DNA of 64,000 nucleotides, taken from contig JAFFSR010000031.1 of assembly GCA_017163975.1 (NCBI GenBank), positions 1,707,001 through 1,771,000 on the forward strand, given 5' to 3'. Under the pieces are notes generated by a model. That model did no database searches and was not told where the DNA came from. It saw only the letters and a list, made by a program, of their open reading frames with translations. Below are positions 36,471 through 49,136 of the stretch, one piece after another (position 1 is the stretch's first letter; each line of letters starts with the position of its first letter). Both the position numbers and the translations under genes were made by a program. The DNA comes from Anastatus disparis (lineage: Eukaryota; Arthropoda; Insecta; Hymenoptera; Eupelmidae).

Positions 36471-38587
36471 ACGCTTCACTACACATGGCATGATGTCTTC
36501 GTTTTTGTAAGTATCGTACAGAAAAAAAAAGAAGAAAGTGTTGTTCACAGTGCGCCTTGTGTTTGATGTGAGTTAAAAAAAAAGTAAAATAAATTGTGCG
36601 ATGTTGTAAGTGCGCGTATAATAAAATTATTGCGTGGGTACAGAAAGAAGGGAAGTGTTGAGGTTGTGTTTTGTATGTAGAAGTTGTAGAAGTAACAATT
36701 TTCGTCATTCACGCACGTTTTCTTCCCCCATCAGAAAACATATAATAAGTGTTTAATAATAAAATGTTTATTAGTTCTTAAAATGAATTAAACAGTTAGT
36801 CTGCAAGTTAAATTTTTTTTGTACTATTCAATGTTATATAGATGTCAAAATTCAAAAGGTAAAAAAACTGGAGGGAGGATGTTCGTGGAATAGACGGCAC
36901 GCACTCGATGTATTTCGTTGTTACACCGAGAAACTTCTTTGGGCGAGAGACCTCTGGTAGTGTAAGGCCGGGCGCCTCGATAAAGTAAGTAAGTCGTCTC
37001 GTCTTGAGCATAAAGGTCTGAGACCTTTGGCACAGAGGCCGTGCGTCTATTGCGTTCGGATGATGTATGCACAGATTTAGTTTTGTCCGGCTTTATGCCT
37101 TCAGTCTTCAAGATAAAGGTCTCAGGCCTTTATACTCAAGGCATGATACCTCATCGAATCGCTATATTAATAAGGGTCTCACACCTTAAGATTTACCAAG
37201 GTCTATCGCCCCAAAAAGTCTCTCCGTGTAGGTTTCGACCGGCAACCGTCATTATTCTTGAAAGCGACACGAAGTTCGTGGAGCTATCATTTTATATTGA
37301 GTTTTTCTTACTTTTTCAAGAAATGAAGCATACATTAAGTAAAACATATATGTACATGCGTGATCAATAGATGTCTTTTATAGATGTGAAACACGTGTAT
37401 AAGCGCATATGTACGTGTATAGACGTATTGTGCATAAACATATATATGTACGTGTATAGACGTATTGTGCATAAACATATATATGTATTTACATATACTG
37501 ATGTAGATGTAAAAGACGTTGAGATAAAAAGTCAGGAGATAATTGAATTTTAATTTTAATTTTTTTTTTTTGTTTGTGTTGTTGTGACTACGTTATAACG
37601 TTTTGTACTAAAACTGAAGTTCAGTGAATATACAAAACTTATACGTTTCAATTAGTTTTTTTCTTTCAGGGTACGTATACTTGCGTTTGGTTGCGTACAC
37701 ATCATTTTTTTTTCTTTCTCTTCGAAGTTTTTTTGAGTTAGATCTTTTGATGTTAAATACTTAAATATTTAAATATTATTAATGATAAATATTTTAAGTT
37801 AAATTTTCTTTAGAAGTTCAATTTTTTATAGTTAAATCTTTGTTGAAGCTAAAATGTTTTTGTTCTTAAAAAGTTGTATTTTTTTTAGACGTCTAATATT
37901 CTTTTTTTAAAGTGTACTCTTTCAAAATTATTTTTTTTTTGAAAAGTAAAAACCGTTTTAAGTTAAATATTTATATTAAAAATAAAATGTAATTTTTTTT
38001 AAGATGATTAAAATTTTTTTTGAGGTTAATACTTTTCATTAAAATCTTAATGTCAAACTTTTATGTATTTATCTTTCTTTCTTAATTTATTCTGTCTCAA
38101 AAGTAAGAGCATCGATTGAAACATCCTGTGTAAATTGTTGTACAGTTTTACATATGTTTTCAACAAACTAAAAACTGACTATGGATGTATAATTTTTCAG
38201 TTTATATACGTACATAAAAGGATAAAGATATTTGAAATATAATCGAGTATATTTGTAGAAGTGCGTGCAGAGAGTTGTGTACATAGATGTGAATATACAT
38301 ATGTATATACATACACACATACTGACACATGTAAATGTATATTAATACAAAATTATATCGAACAATAATTTGACGGAAACAATACTTGATCCGTGCTTGT
38401 TCTTTTAGTTTCTCTCTCTCTATAACTTATCAGTGTCTTTTTTATCAGATGTGATAGAATGATTAAACGGTTACTTTGTAAGAAAGTAAATACGGATTAA
38501 ATTAAACATTTTATCTAGTGCCGTGAATTATTAATTTAGTTCAATAAACGAAGTTTGTAAAATACGAGTTTTTTTCATCTCTGACAT
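36471..38587 (+). other. Copia leader region, noncoding
   Basis: No gag ORF recognised. A GC-richer island at 36880-37280 contains the palindromes AAAGGTCTGAGACCTTT and AAAGGTCTCAGGCCTTT. The small open frames here have no recognisable domains. Confidence 0.45.
37411..37484 (+). repeat. 37-bp tandem duplication
   Basis: Two exact copies of a unit starting GTACGTGTATAGACGTATTG, back to back. Confidence 0.9.
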
Positions 38588-40332
38588 CCCTGTTGAAAAT
38601 AATAACGTCTTTCCAATACGTCTTTGAAAGATGTCTTTGAAGACGTCTTTGAATACGTCTTTGAATACGTCTTTGAAGACGTCTTTGGTCGTGTCTTAGA
38701 TTGGAACAAAATAAGACGTCATTTTTTTAATGTTCCGGAAATATAGTAATCAAATGACGTCTTTTTTATAAGTAAAATAATTTCAAAGACGTATTTTTCC
38801 CATAAATACTCATAGTAAAAGACATAAATTTTCAAAAAAAAATTCTTTTTTTAAAACGAATGACGTCCTCCCTGTTGAAAATAATGACGTCTTTCTAAGA
38901 CGTCTTTGAAGACGTCTTTGGTCGCGTCTTACATTGGAACCAAAAAAGACGTCATTTTTCCAATGTTTAGAAAATTCAACAAATGACGTCTTTTTATCAT
39001 TTCAAAGACGTATTTTTTTTAATAAAAATGACGTCTTTTCTTACGAATTTTTATTTAAAAAATACGTCTTTGAAAATGTAAAATGACGTTATTTGTTAAA
39101 TAGCTTTTCTAAACATTGGAAAAATGACATCTTTTTTGTTCCAATTTCAGACACAACTAAAGACGTCTTTCAAAGACGTCATTTTCTACGAATTTAGGAA
39201 TGAAAAACGTTATTTTTCATGAATTATGTCATTGAAAAATGACTTTACATGATAATCATTTTCCATTTAAAGGAAAAAACAACAAAAACGAGGTTCACCT
39301 CGTAGTTTCAACTCTTCGAAAAACGAAGAACATATGCGATTGAACTGAGAGCGTTCTGGCCTTATATATCTGCGTCTTTGAAATTTGTATAAGGGATCGC
39401 AAAACTTGAAAATCGCCACCTAGTGACTTACAGTCGAATTGATGGTTGCGCTTGCGTCAATTTTATTTTAACTCACCAAATTTCAAAGACGCAGATATAT
39501 AAGGCCAGAATAATCTCAGCTTAATCGCAAATGCTCTTCTTTTTTCGAGGAGTTGAAACTACGAGGTTTACCTCGTTTTTGTTGTTTTTTCCTTTGAATG
39601 GAAAATGATTATCATGTAAAGTCATTTTTCAATGACATAATTCATGAAAAATGACGTTTTTTTTCCTAAATTCGGAAAAAATGACGTCTTTGAAAGACGT
39701 CTTTAGTTGTGTCTGAAATTGGAACAAAAAAGATGTCATTTTTCCAATGTTACGAAAAGCTATTTAACGAATAACGTAATTTTAAATTTTCAAAGACGTA
39801 TTTTTTAAAATAAAAATACGTCTTTTTATAATTTTAAAGACGTATTTTTTAAATAAAAATTCGTAAGAAAAGACGTCATTTTTATTAAAAAAAATACGTC
39901 TTTGAAATAATAAAAAGACGTCATTTGTTGAATTTTCTAAACATTGGAAAAATGACGTCTTTTTTGGTTCCAATCTAAGACACGACCAAAGACGTCTTCA
40001 AAGACGTCTTTCAAAGACGTCTTAGAAAGACGTCATTATTTTCAACAGGGAGGACGTCATTCGTTTTAAAAAAAGAATTTTTTTTTGAAAATTTATGTCT
40101 TTTACTATGAGTATTTATGGGAAAAATACGTCTTTGAAATTATTTTACTTATAAAAAAGACGTCATTTGGTTACTATATTTCCGGAACATTAAAAAAATG
40201 ACGTCTTATTTTGTTCCAATCTAAGACACGACCAAAGACGTCTTCAAAGACGTATTCAAAGACGTATTCAAAGACGTCTTTAAAGACATCTTTCAAAGAC
40301 GTACTGGAAAGACGTCATTATTTTCAACACGG
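38588..40332. mobile_element. 1.7-kb palindrome built from GACGTC words
   Basis: Ends CCCTGTTGAAAATAATAACG and the (one base altered) complement, flanked by AT. The arms are nearly perfect complements and are packed with AAGACGTCTTT-like repeats. A second palindrome sits at the centre (39286-39592). No coding capacity. Confidence 0.85.
39286..39592. mobile_element. Element with AACGAGGT..ACCTCG ends at the palindrome centre
   Basis: Same end palindrome as 30996-32056 and shared GGCCTTATATATCTGCGTC block. It occupies the loop of the larger palindrome. Confidence 0.65.
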
Positions 40333-41961
40333 ATGCTAGAGGATATTGCGTACGTGCACGTGATCACCTCTCTCGCACTAACAGTGTAATTGCGTTCGTT
40401 ACGCTTTCGTGAGAGAGCGTGCGTATACGGTGTCTGATACATGACAGTGTTTTGATCAAATTATACTCTTTATTATTTTATTGCACAGAACTTGTTGTAC
40501 GGTTGTGTGCATATAGAATAATTTTCGTTACACTTTTAGAGATATATGTATACAGACCATACATATGTAGACGTGTTTTAAATTTTGTTTAAGTAAAAGT
40601 CTTAATTAGTTCAGTGGTTTTATCTTTCGGACAGTACAAAAATCTGCGATAACTTCTTGTACAGTTACGCATGAAAATAAATGTACTAAAAATACTAATA
40701 GTTTTTTTTTTGTACATGTATTGCATTGTGTAACTTGTTGTATGATTACACACAAATGTAAATACAACTGTATAAAAGAAGTTTCTCTATCTCAGAAGTC
40801 GAGCTAAGATGAGCACAAAAAGATGAATTCTCAAGCAACCGAGTTCCAAAGATAACACTGACGAACAAAATAAAATTTTTTATTTTGAATTTCTGTATTT
40901 TATTGAACAATAATTTATACAGAAGTTAGATAGTGGATCCACGTTAGTAACATATAATGATGTTGTAAAACCAAGTAAAAATGAAAATAAATAATTAAAA
41001 ATTGTTTAAAAATACAGAATCATCAGAAGTTAAAATCAGCTACACCTTCGCAAAAGATCTATAGGAGACTATTAGATGGTCGAAGAGCTGACAAATGAGA
41101 TGCAGAAGGAAGGTGCAAAACGCGCTAATAAAAGAAGTTATGAAAAATTCTCAAGGACACAAAACCTCTTCCATCTAAAGAGAGAGGGAGAGAGAGAGAG
41201 AGAGAGAAATAGATATGCAGAAGTAACGTTTCGAAATTTATAACCTAACACACATAATATTGTAGGTTATGGTAATGAGAGTATGTCTTCTCTCACTAGA
41301 AGTAACAATAATACTAATACAAATGATTCACAATCAAAAGTATTAATCAATGTTTGCCAAACTTTTAAACACATCAGTAAATCATTAGAAGTAGAATAAA
41401 AAAATTTTTTTTCACTGATTTAAAAGCAGTTGAACACACAGTTCAGAAAGGTTTAATTTCATCCAACAAACTGAAATAATCAGAAGTTAGAAAATAAAAT
41501 AATTAGAAGTACTAACAAATTAAATTAAAAAAATTTATAGCAGTGCTAGTAAATTAAATTAACAATTAAAAATAATTAGAAGTGCTAAAATAAATCAGCT
41601 GATATTAATACAAATGTAAATTAGTAAATAAAAATGATTAGAAGTGCTAAAATAAATCAGCTGATATTAATAAAAATGATAGAGTTAATCTAATGTTTAT
41701 TTCAAATATTGGTAAACAATAATAAAATTAACTAACATCTTAGCTGCTTAGTTCTCACATAATTTAATATCTCTAAGGAAATTCGTAGATGTCGAGTTAA
41801 GAATTTACTTAGTTGATAAGATTTTAGAAGTTTTTTAACAAATAAACAGAAAGATATGAAGAAAAGCCAAGTCATTACTAACTCTTAGATGTCACAAGAA
41901 CCCAAGAAGACGCATCAGCAACAGCTGTGAGGAACATCTCTTCAAGGCCTAAATGATATAT
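40333..41961 (+). pseudogene. Copia interior, degraded, AGAAGT-rich
   Basis: No domain recognised. A GA microsatellite is at 41179-41208. A local tandem duplication carries TTAGAAGTGCTAAAATAAAT at 41576 and 41639. AGAAGT occurs 13 times on the plus strand in this stretch. Confidence 0.4.
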
Positions 41962-42964
41962 GATTCCATTCAGATTCATGCAGGCCATCACTGATCGAAT
42001 TTTTTTTTTTCTTCTAAGTAATAAAAATACCTTCTATTATGTATATAAAGATAAAAATTTACCTCGTAGAACGCTCAAAAATTTTTTTTTTTTACTACAG
42101 CAATTTTAGTGTTTGATGTAAAAACTAAAATTCAAAAATTGAAAATGAACCTCTACTTTTAAATGACTATAGCTCCGTCAATTTTTAACCTTTTTGGGCG
42201 TTCTTTTAACGAAAGTGTGCGGAATTCTGTCTAGTTATAAATGCAATCTCGATTTTTGTAATACAATTTGATCTCACTGAGTTATTTACGAAAAACCGAA
42301 AAAAGCGATTTTTTTTCAAACACGATTTTCTCAAAAAGTATATATTTTCTTTTTTAAATTTTTATATGATTTTATACATAAAAAATACTAACTTTTAGGG
42401 TAGGTGAGAATATGCGATTTTGCCTTATTTTTTTTTAACAGATTTTTAAATGTTTTTTTTATATTTTCGATTTTAAAACATTGACACCATGGCGCATCGT
42501 ACTATTTTTCCAACTTAACGTGTTCTTACAACTATTTTTATGCTTTTATTTATTAATATAACAAAAATATCAACAATAATCTTTAAAATAGACCCCGGAT
42601 CGAATATTTTGATCAAAATTAAAACCAAAGTTATGACGATTTCAAGTTTAAAAACAAATGCTGAAACTTTAAATAAATATATTTACTTTAAATTTTGAAT
42701 TTTGAATTTTAAATTTGAATTTGGAATTTTGAATTTGAATTTTGAAAAGGTGAGTTTTTTAAATACTAAAATATATTATTTGGTCATTTTCAATGAACAA
42801 ATAATATGCGATACAAGTAAGAAAGAACACTAATGAATTGAGAACTAATGTGAATGAAAAAATCCGAATTTGAATAAAACCTTTCAATTTACTTCTTGCC
42901 ACTCATGTCTCGAAGTTTTGGCAGTGTAGATTTGGTTTCGTTCACTTTTCCAACAGTGAATCTT

Positions 42965-43624
42965 TTAAATACCTTTAATTTCTTTTGCATTTCCTAACCA
43001 TTCCATTTTTTTTGTCAGTCGAAAAACTTCCAACTCATCCTTGCGGATAACAAGAATGTTAATCGACGGAGTATATTTTGATACGTGAGAGGCGAAATTT
43101 TCAGCCTTTCTAATAGAATTTGCACTCTTCTTGGACAGATTATGCGTAGTAGCATAATGTTTAACTAAACCACCAATACCGTCACAAGCGCCTTTACCAT
43201 GACCTGTTGCAGAAAAAAGCCATTTTCTGTTTACTTTTGAGTTTTGAAGCTCATAGAATTGATATCTATTTTTAAAATGACTGGCAGCTCCATCGGAAAT
43301 GGTTATAATTTCATCAAGATCTTGCACAATATGTATTTGTTTTAAGTTATCGATAATTAAATTTATAGCCATTAGGGCATGAGACGAATCATGTTTAATA
43401 TCGTCAGAGACGGTGACATAACTGACTGTTTTATCATTTCCAAAATAGCATACTGACGTAAATATTGATATTTGGTTTTTACTCCAATGATAGCTTTGAA
43501 TTTCATTTTGGAGCAGAACTATCCAATTTTCTGAGAAATCGACATGAATAAATAATTGGAAGTCATTATTTTTCGCTAAAAGATTAACCTTTTTAAATGC
43601 TATACGTTGAAATTCTTTGACCAA
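42965..43624 (-). pseudogene. Core segment of transposase B
   Basis: A 219-codon open stretch holding the presumed catalytic region: FIHVDFSENW (first Asp), SVCYFGNDKTVSYVTVSDD, TISDGAASHFKNR (second Asp) and FSATGHGKGACDGIGGLVKH. This is the copy in which the second Asp is kept, unlike transposase A. RNase H-fold assignment is inferred. Confidence 0.75.
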
Positions 43625-43660
43625 TTTATGAGCTCTTACAGTAAGAGCGCGCTCTCTTAA

Positions 43661-43887
43661 GAGGCGGTCGGAACCAAATCGGTGACTTAGTTCGGTGCTT
43701 GTAATAAATGCTTATAATAATTTATTCACTTATTCATATGGTAAAAATATAGTCATTTCCTCTAGTCATGTATATAAAGAATAATTTGAAATAGTTTAAG
43801 CCATAAAAATATACAAAATATTATCGTAAAGCGAAAAATGCTGACTTGATATATACCGCAAGTCACCGATTTGGTTCCAACCGCCTC
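43661..43887. mobile_element. TTAA MITE, GAGGCGGTCGGAACC ends
   Basis: 227 bp between TTAA copies (43657-43660, 43888-43891). Removing it with one TTAA restores the transposase B frame (ENFLIELRE.. into RAHKLVKEFQ). Proof of insertion. Confidence 0.9.
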
Positions 43888-44233
43888 TTAACTCTATTAA
43901 GAAATTTTCAATTGTGCTAGTTTTATTCAGTAAATTTGATTTTTCCCAAACACCATAAATTATTTCTTCATATAAATCTTCTTCTGTCAAAGAAATTACT
44001 TGAAAATCAATAGAATCTCCAATGGGACATTCTTTACATTCTCTTAGTACATATTTCATATCATCTTTTGAACAAAAAAGTGAAGAACATATTTTCAATT
44101 CCAAATCTGCAATGTCTTGTTTATTCTCTTTTTTATAATTATTCAAAGCATCTAACAGAAGTTTAAGATTCTCGCAGCAAACGCAAAGACACGAATCGGT
44201 GGGTGGATGTGGTATAACCCACTTCGGTCTTAA

Positions 44234-44614
44234 GAAGGGGCCGAACTATCTGTCTTTGTCTAATAGCGATTTTCATCATTTATGTAAACACTATCCGGTA
44301 TAACCAGAAAAAAATAGCAGCCCCCGCTAGATATTAGTATAATAAGTAAATTTTGTTATAATAACCAAATTTTTTCACTGCGTAGTTTTTGAATAATTAG
44401 AGACCTACCAAAAGAAGATAGGTTATATTCTAGATTGCTAGTAGGTCTCTAATTAGTCAAAAACTATGCGGTAAGAAATTTGGTTGTTATTACAAAATTT
44501 ACTAATTATACTAATATCTAGCGGGGGCTGCTATTTTTTTCTTGTTATACCGGATAGTGTTTACATAAATGATGAAAAACGCTATTAGACAAAGACAGAT
44601 AGTTCGGCCCCTTC
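44234..44614. mobile_element. TTAA MITE, family M2, copy 1
   Basis: 381-bp palindrome, ends GAAGGGGCCGAACTATC then TGTCTTTGTCTAATAGCG, flanked by TTAA (44230-44233, 44615-44618). It interrupts transposase B between YALRP and KWV. The second copy is at 48658-49039. Confidence 0.9.
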
Positions 44615-45908
44615 TTAAAGCGTAGAATGTTGATTTACCAATTTTTGTTTTCATTTCAGGATTTTTGTCTTTATATAATCATTCATTTAATAATCATTCA
44701 TTTAAATAATCAGAATTTTATACTTCGCGTAAGAAAGCGTTTGACTTTTTTAGTTTTTATACCATTTTCTTTGATAGATACTGTGTCGCTTTTATTTGCA
44801 CTTTGACGAGAACAATTAAAATCATCGTTCAGATAATAATCCTTTACTTTCATTACAATTTCACTATCCAAAGAATGGCCACAATAGTACTCAGACTGCT
44901 TGTAAATTTTTTTATTATTTACCAATGTTTGTGCTTGATCAATCATATAAATAGTTACATTTGGTAAAACTGATAATAAATAATCTTTGGAAATATCACT
45001 TGGTATAATACTCAACAATCGCACTTTCTCAAGAAAATTTGAACAATTATCTAATGCAATTTTAATATTCTCAAGCCATTATCATTTGTTTTACATTCAT
45101 TATTTTCATTCAATGCGGGCAAATCCGTTATATCGTAGACTTTCATCATTTTACTTGCTATTTGTGAATCAAATGCATCGTTTATTTGTTTTCTTTTTCG
45201 GAGAGCATAAGATTCTCGCATCTTGATATTGATACTTTGAGGCATTTTAATTGGTGAAATGTTTAATTTCAAATTACTTGAAGTCTCGTTGAGCTGTTCT
45301 ACCACAGCCTCACTATGAATAAAATCTTCCGAAGATTGTTGACTGCTTGAAGTCGATGAAATAGGCGCATTTTTCACTTCATCTAATAATATTCTGTAAC
45401 ACGAAGGGCATACTTTATCTTCTCTAGAGAAAGAAGTATTTGGATACAAGCGCTTCAAAGACTCCGTTAGATCACCTAATTCTCTAAGCGGACTTTTGGA
45501 GAAATCATAAACAACTTTTTTGTGCCTTTCTTTTAAATCCTTGCACTTCATTTTAACAATCGGTGATGCCATTATTGATATTCTGTTCAATGACAGATCG
45601 AAAAAAATAATTTTTCTCAACTTTATTTTTTATCTTCCTTTTCTTATATTTTTAAACGCGTCAAGTCGTTAATGAGAATGCAAAGAACGAATCATTGCCA
45701 CCTAGTAGTGACATGCGTCAACTCCCTGCAAAATAAATTCAAATTCTAGGCGCGAAATTCAAACTAATAAAAAAATTATATTCTTCAACAAAAAAAATTT
45801 TTATTGTAATAATGTACCATAAAAAGAGGATAAATGGTTATGTATTCTTTCATTAAAATAACTCTTGTTTTAAATTAAAAAATTTATATCTCCAGATTTT
45901 AATCTTCA

Positions 45909-46294
45909 AGACCAGGCCGGAGTAGAACCTGATACCGACCGAGAAACAATTGAGTTTTTTGTTATTTACTCAAGTATTAAGCGGTGTATCTTCAAATTAA
46001 AGGTTAAGCGCAATAGCTATTATTATTACGAACATCTATGCACAAGAAAAAAAAATTCTACCGCTTTGTTTTTGAGAAAAGTAAGGAACGCCGAAGTAAA
46101 AGTTTATCCTTATAATATTTTCGCGTTCCTTACTTTTCTTAAAAACAAAGCGGTAGATTTTTTTTTTCTTGTGCATAAATATTTGTAATAATAATATCTA
46201 TTGCGCTTAACCTTCGATTTGCAGATACACCGTTTAATACTTGAGTAAATAACAAAAATCTCAATTAGACAAGGACAGCGAAACCGGCCTACTC
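45909..46294. mobile_element. TTAA MITE, family M1, copy 2
   Basis: Matches 9646-10030; right TTAA at 46295-46298, left target degraded. Confidence 0.8.
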
Positions 46295-46577
46295 TTAACG
46301 AAAATTGCGTTTCCTCAATGTAAATATCATATTTATTTAAAGTTTCAGCATTTTTTTTAACTTGAAATCGTCAAAACTTTGGTTCTAATTGATCAAAATA
46401 TTTGATCCGGGGTTTATTTTAAAGATTATTGTTAATATTTTTGATATATTGATAAATAAAAGCATAAAAATAGTTGTAAGAACACGTAAAGTTGGAAAAA
46501 TAATCCGATGCACCATGGTGTCAATGTTTTAAAATCGAAAAAATAAAAAAAAACGTTTAAAAATCTGTTAAAAAAAA

Positions 46578-47739
46578 ACGCTGCCAAGTGCTTTGGCGCA
46601 ATGCTTTCTCATAGAGGGCATTGAGTTAAAGTATTTTGATTTTATTTTTCTAAATACGATTTTAATATAAATGTCCCTATCCTCTGTATTGAAGGCTGTC
46701 TTAATACCCACGAAAACTATATGAATTTTACTCTTTTTTACTTTTGCCATTTGCATAATGTGATTTTATGATGCTCTAAAATTAAAAATGCGTTTATAAA
46801 ATTAATTTTCCCAAGATTGTCTTCTCAACACTATAACCAATAACTTGCATACAAATTTTGGAAAATTTTCATCGAATAGTTTACAAAAAATACCAAATAA
46901 TTGAAAAATAAACATTGTTTTAAAATTTTCAAAACGCTTTAACGTTACAACTACGCTAAGAAAACCAATTTTCAAAAGTTCTTTTTATTTAGGCAATCGT
47001 AAATAATTTCTATACACAATTTTAAGCTACTTCATCGAGTAGTTCACGTAAAATACCAAAAAATAAGTGAAATTCAATTCAAAATTTACAAAATGCTCTA
47101 AGATTAAAACTGCGCTAAGAAAATAAGTTTTTCCAAGCTTGCTTTAATTAGGCAATAACAAATAATTTGTATGAAAATTTTTGAGCAAACCTATCGAATG
47201 GCTTTTGTGTAATAGAAAAAAAATGAAATATGAACATTTTTTCCAAAATTTTTAAAATGCTCTAAAATTAAAACTACGCTAAGAAAATAAGTGTTCCAAA
47301 GCTTGTTTTCTTTAGACAATAGCGAATAACTTGCATACAAATTATGAAGCAAATCCATCGAATGGTTGTCGTAAAATAAAAAATAAATAAAAAATAAAAA
47401 TTTTTTTCAAAATTTTCAAAATGCTCTAAAATTAAAAGTGCGCTAAGAAAATCAGTTGGTAAAACTTTTTCTTCTTTTGGCAGTCACAAATAATGTTCAT
47501 ACAAATTTTCAAGAAAATTCTTCGAGTAGTTTACGTAAAATATCTAAAAAATTGAAAATTAAAATTTTTTTAAAATTCTTAAAATGGCTCTAAAAAATAG
47601 ACTGTGCTAAGAAGATCAATTTTCAATAGCTTCCCCCCCCCCTCCCCCCAGTTAGACAAAAAATAAATTGCATGCAAAATTTAAAGTTAATCCATCGAGT
47701 AGTTCTCGAGATCTTATTGGCGTACTGAATACATACACA

Positions 47740-47771
<32 letters not shown>

Positions 47772-47922
47772 GACACACACACACACACATACATACAGAC
47801 ATTTTCTGGAAACCACTTTTTTCGACTCCCTGAGTCGAAAAAAGTGGTAAATATGTACAAATTAATAAAAAAATAGAAGAAAATTTTTTTTACCGATACA
47901 ATGCTTTTTCTATGAGAAAGCA
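46578..47922 (+). mobile_element. Helentron-like nonautonomous element, copy 2
   Basis: Starts ACGCTGCCAAGTGCTTTGG, has six units of about 163 bp, CA microsatellite at 47733-47788, and ends with hairpin GCTTTTTC-TAT-GAGAAAGC. The uninterrupted target is visible in the other arm of transposon B near 42420-42450. Confidence 0.65.
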
Positions 47923-48390
47923 AAAATAAGGCAAAATTGCATATTCTCACCTACCCTAAAAGTTATTATTTTTTATGTACAAAATCATATAAAAATTAAA
48001 AAAAAAAAAATATATAGTTTTTGAGTAAATTGTGTTTGAAAAAAATCGCTTTTTTTCGGTTTTTCGTAAATAACTCAGTGAGATCAAATTGTATTATAAA
48101 AATCGAGATTGCATTTATAACTAGACAGAATTCCGCACACTTTCGTTAAAAGAACGCCCAAAAAGGTTAAAAATTGACGTAGATATAGTCATTGAAAAGT
48201 AGAGGTTCATTTTCAATTTTTGAATTTTCGTTTTTACATCCAACACTAAAATTGATGTAGTAAAAAAAAAAATTTTTGAGCGTTCTACGAGGTAAATTTT
48301 ATCTTTATATACATAATAGAAGGTATTTTTATTACTTATGAGAAAAAAAAAATTCGATCAGTGACGGCCTGCATGAATCTGAATAGAATC

Positions 48391-48657
48391 AGCCATTCAC
48401 AGAGGACTTCCTAAGTCAATCTCAGACTGTCCATCATCAGGATATTCTACAGAAGAACCGTCAGAGATTGGGAGGGAGAAAGTGTCAGAAGTCCTACAAA
48501 GAAAAAGATGTTAATGAAAATCACGTTGCCAGGAAAATGATGGACTTCAATAAAATTGAAATCCCAGAAGTTAACGGATTTACGTGAGAAGAGAGGAAAT
48601 GAATAGAAGTTGAACCAAATAGACTAAACGAAGGCATGCTATGAGATATAAGATTAA
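48391..48657 (+). pseudogene. Copia interior fragment
   Basis: Native Copia sequence between transposon B and a MITE. No domain recognisable; AGAAGT occurs three times. Confidence 0.4.
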
Positions 48658-49039
48658 GACGGGGCCGGACTATCTATCTTTGTCTAATAGCGTTTTTCAT
48701 CATTCATGCAAACACTATCCGGTATAACATGAAAAAAATAGCAGCATCCGCTAGATATTAGTATAATTAGTAAATTTTGTAATAACAACCAAATTTTTTA
48801 CCGCATAGTTTTTGACTAATTAGAGACCTACTAGCAATCTAAAATATAACTTATCTTTTTTTTGGTAGGTCTCTAATTATTTAAAAACTACGCAGTGAAA
48901 AAATTTGGTTGTTATTACAAAATTTACTTATTATACTAATATCTAGCTGGGGTTGCTATTTTTTTCTTGTTATACTGGATAGTGTTTACATAAATGATGA
49001 AAAACGCTATTAGACAAAGACAGATAGTTCGGCCCCTTC
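48658..49039. mobile_element. TTAA MITE, family M2, copy 2
   Basis: Same termini as 44234-44614, TTAA at 48654-48657 and 49040-49043. Confidence 0.88.
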
Positions 49040-49136
49040 TTAAGACGTGTCTTTCGGATGTTTAAAATAGCTGTAAAAATTATTAAACTGTTTAAAATAA
49101 ATTAAATTTCAGGATAACTTTTTTAGAGTGTGAATT

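Larger units (their letters stand above)
42884..45572 (-). pseudogene. Transposase of transposon B, intronless, broken
   Basis: First ATG at 45572. N-terminal segment 45572-45051 has CPSCYR and a Ser-rich linker; a frameshift near 45080 leads to 45070-44710. After a local tandem duplication (AATGATTATT-type, 44670-44710) the frame resumes with KSTFYALRPKW, is cut by the MITE at 44234-44614, and continues CLCVCCENLKLLLDALNN. A second MITE (43661-43887) cuts it exactly before the core: VDFSENW, ISDGAASHFKNR, TGHGKGACDGIGG. A TAA at 42967-42965 precedes a further open stretch to TGA 42884. The core is homologous to transposase A, but no introns are present at the places where A has them. Confidence 0.78.
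41962..48390 (-). mobile_element. DNA transposon B, related to transposon A
   Basis: Inverted arms of about 500 bp: 41962-42450 and 47923-48390 (GATTC, ATTCAGATTCATGCAGGCC, then TCACTGATCGAATTTTT). The right arm is interrupted by a Helentron-like element (46578-47922). The transposase lies on the minus strand. Nested inside are MITEs at 43661, 44234 and 45909. Exact ends and the target duplication are uncertain. Confidence 0.75.

Noticed and set aside
36469..37553. Several open frames of 60-109 codons in the Copia leader
   Set aside because: No Gag-like motif, no zinc knuckle, overlapping on both strands in a GC-shifted island; treated as chance.
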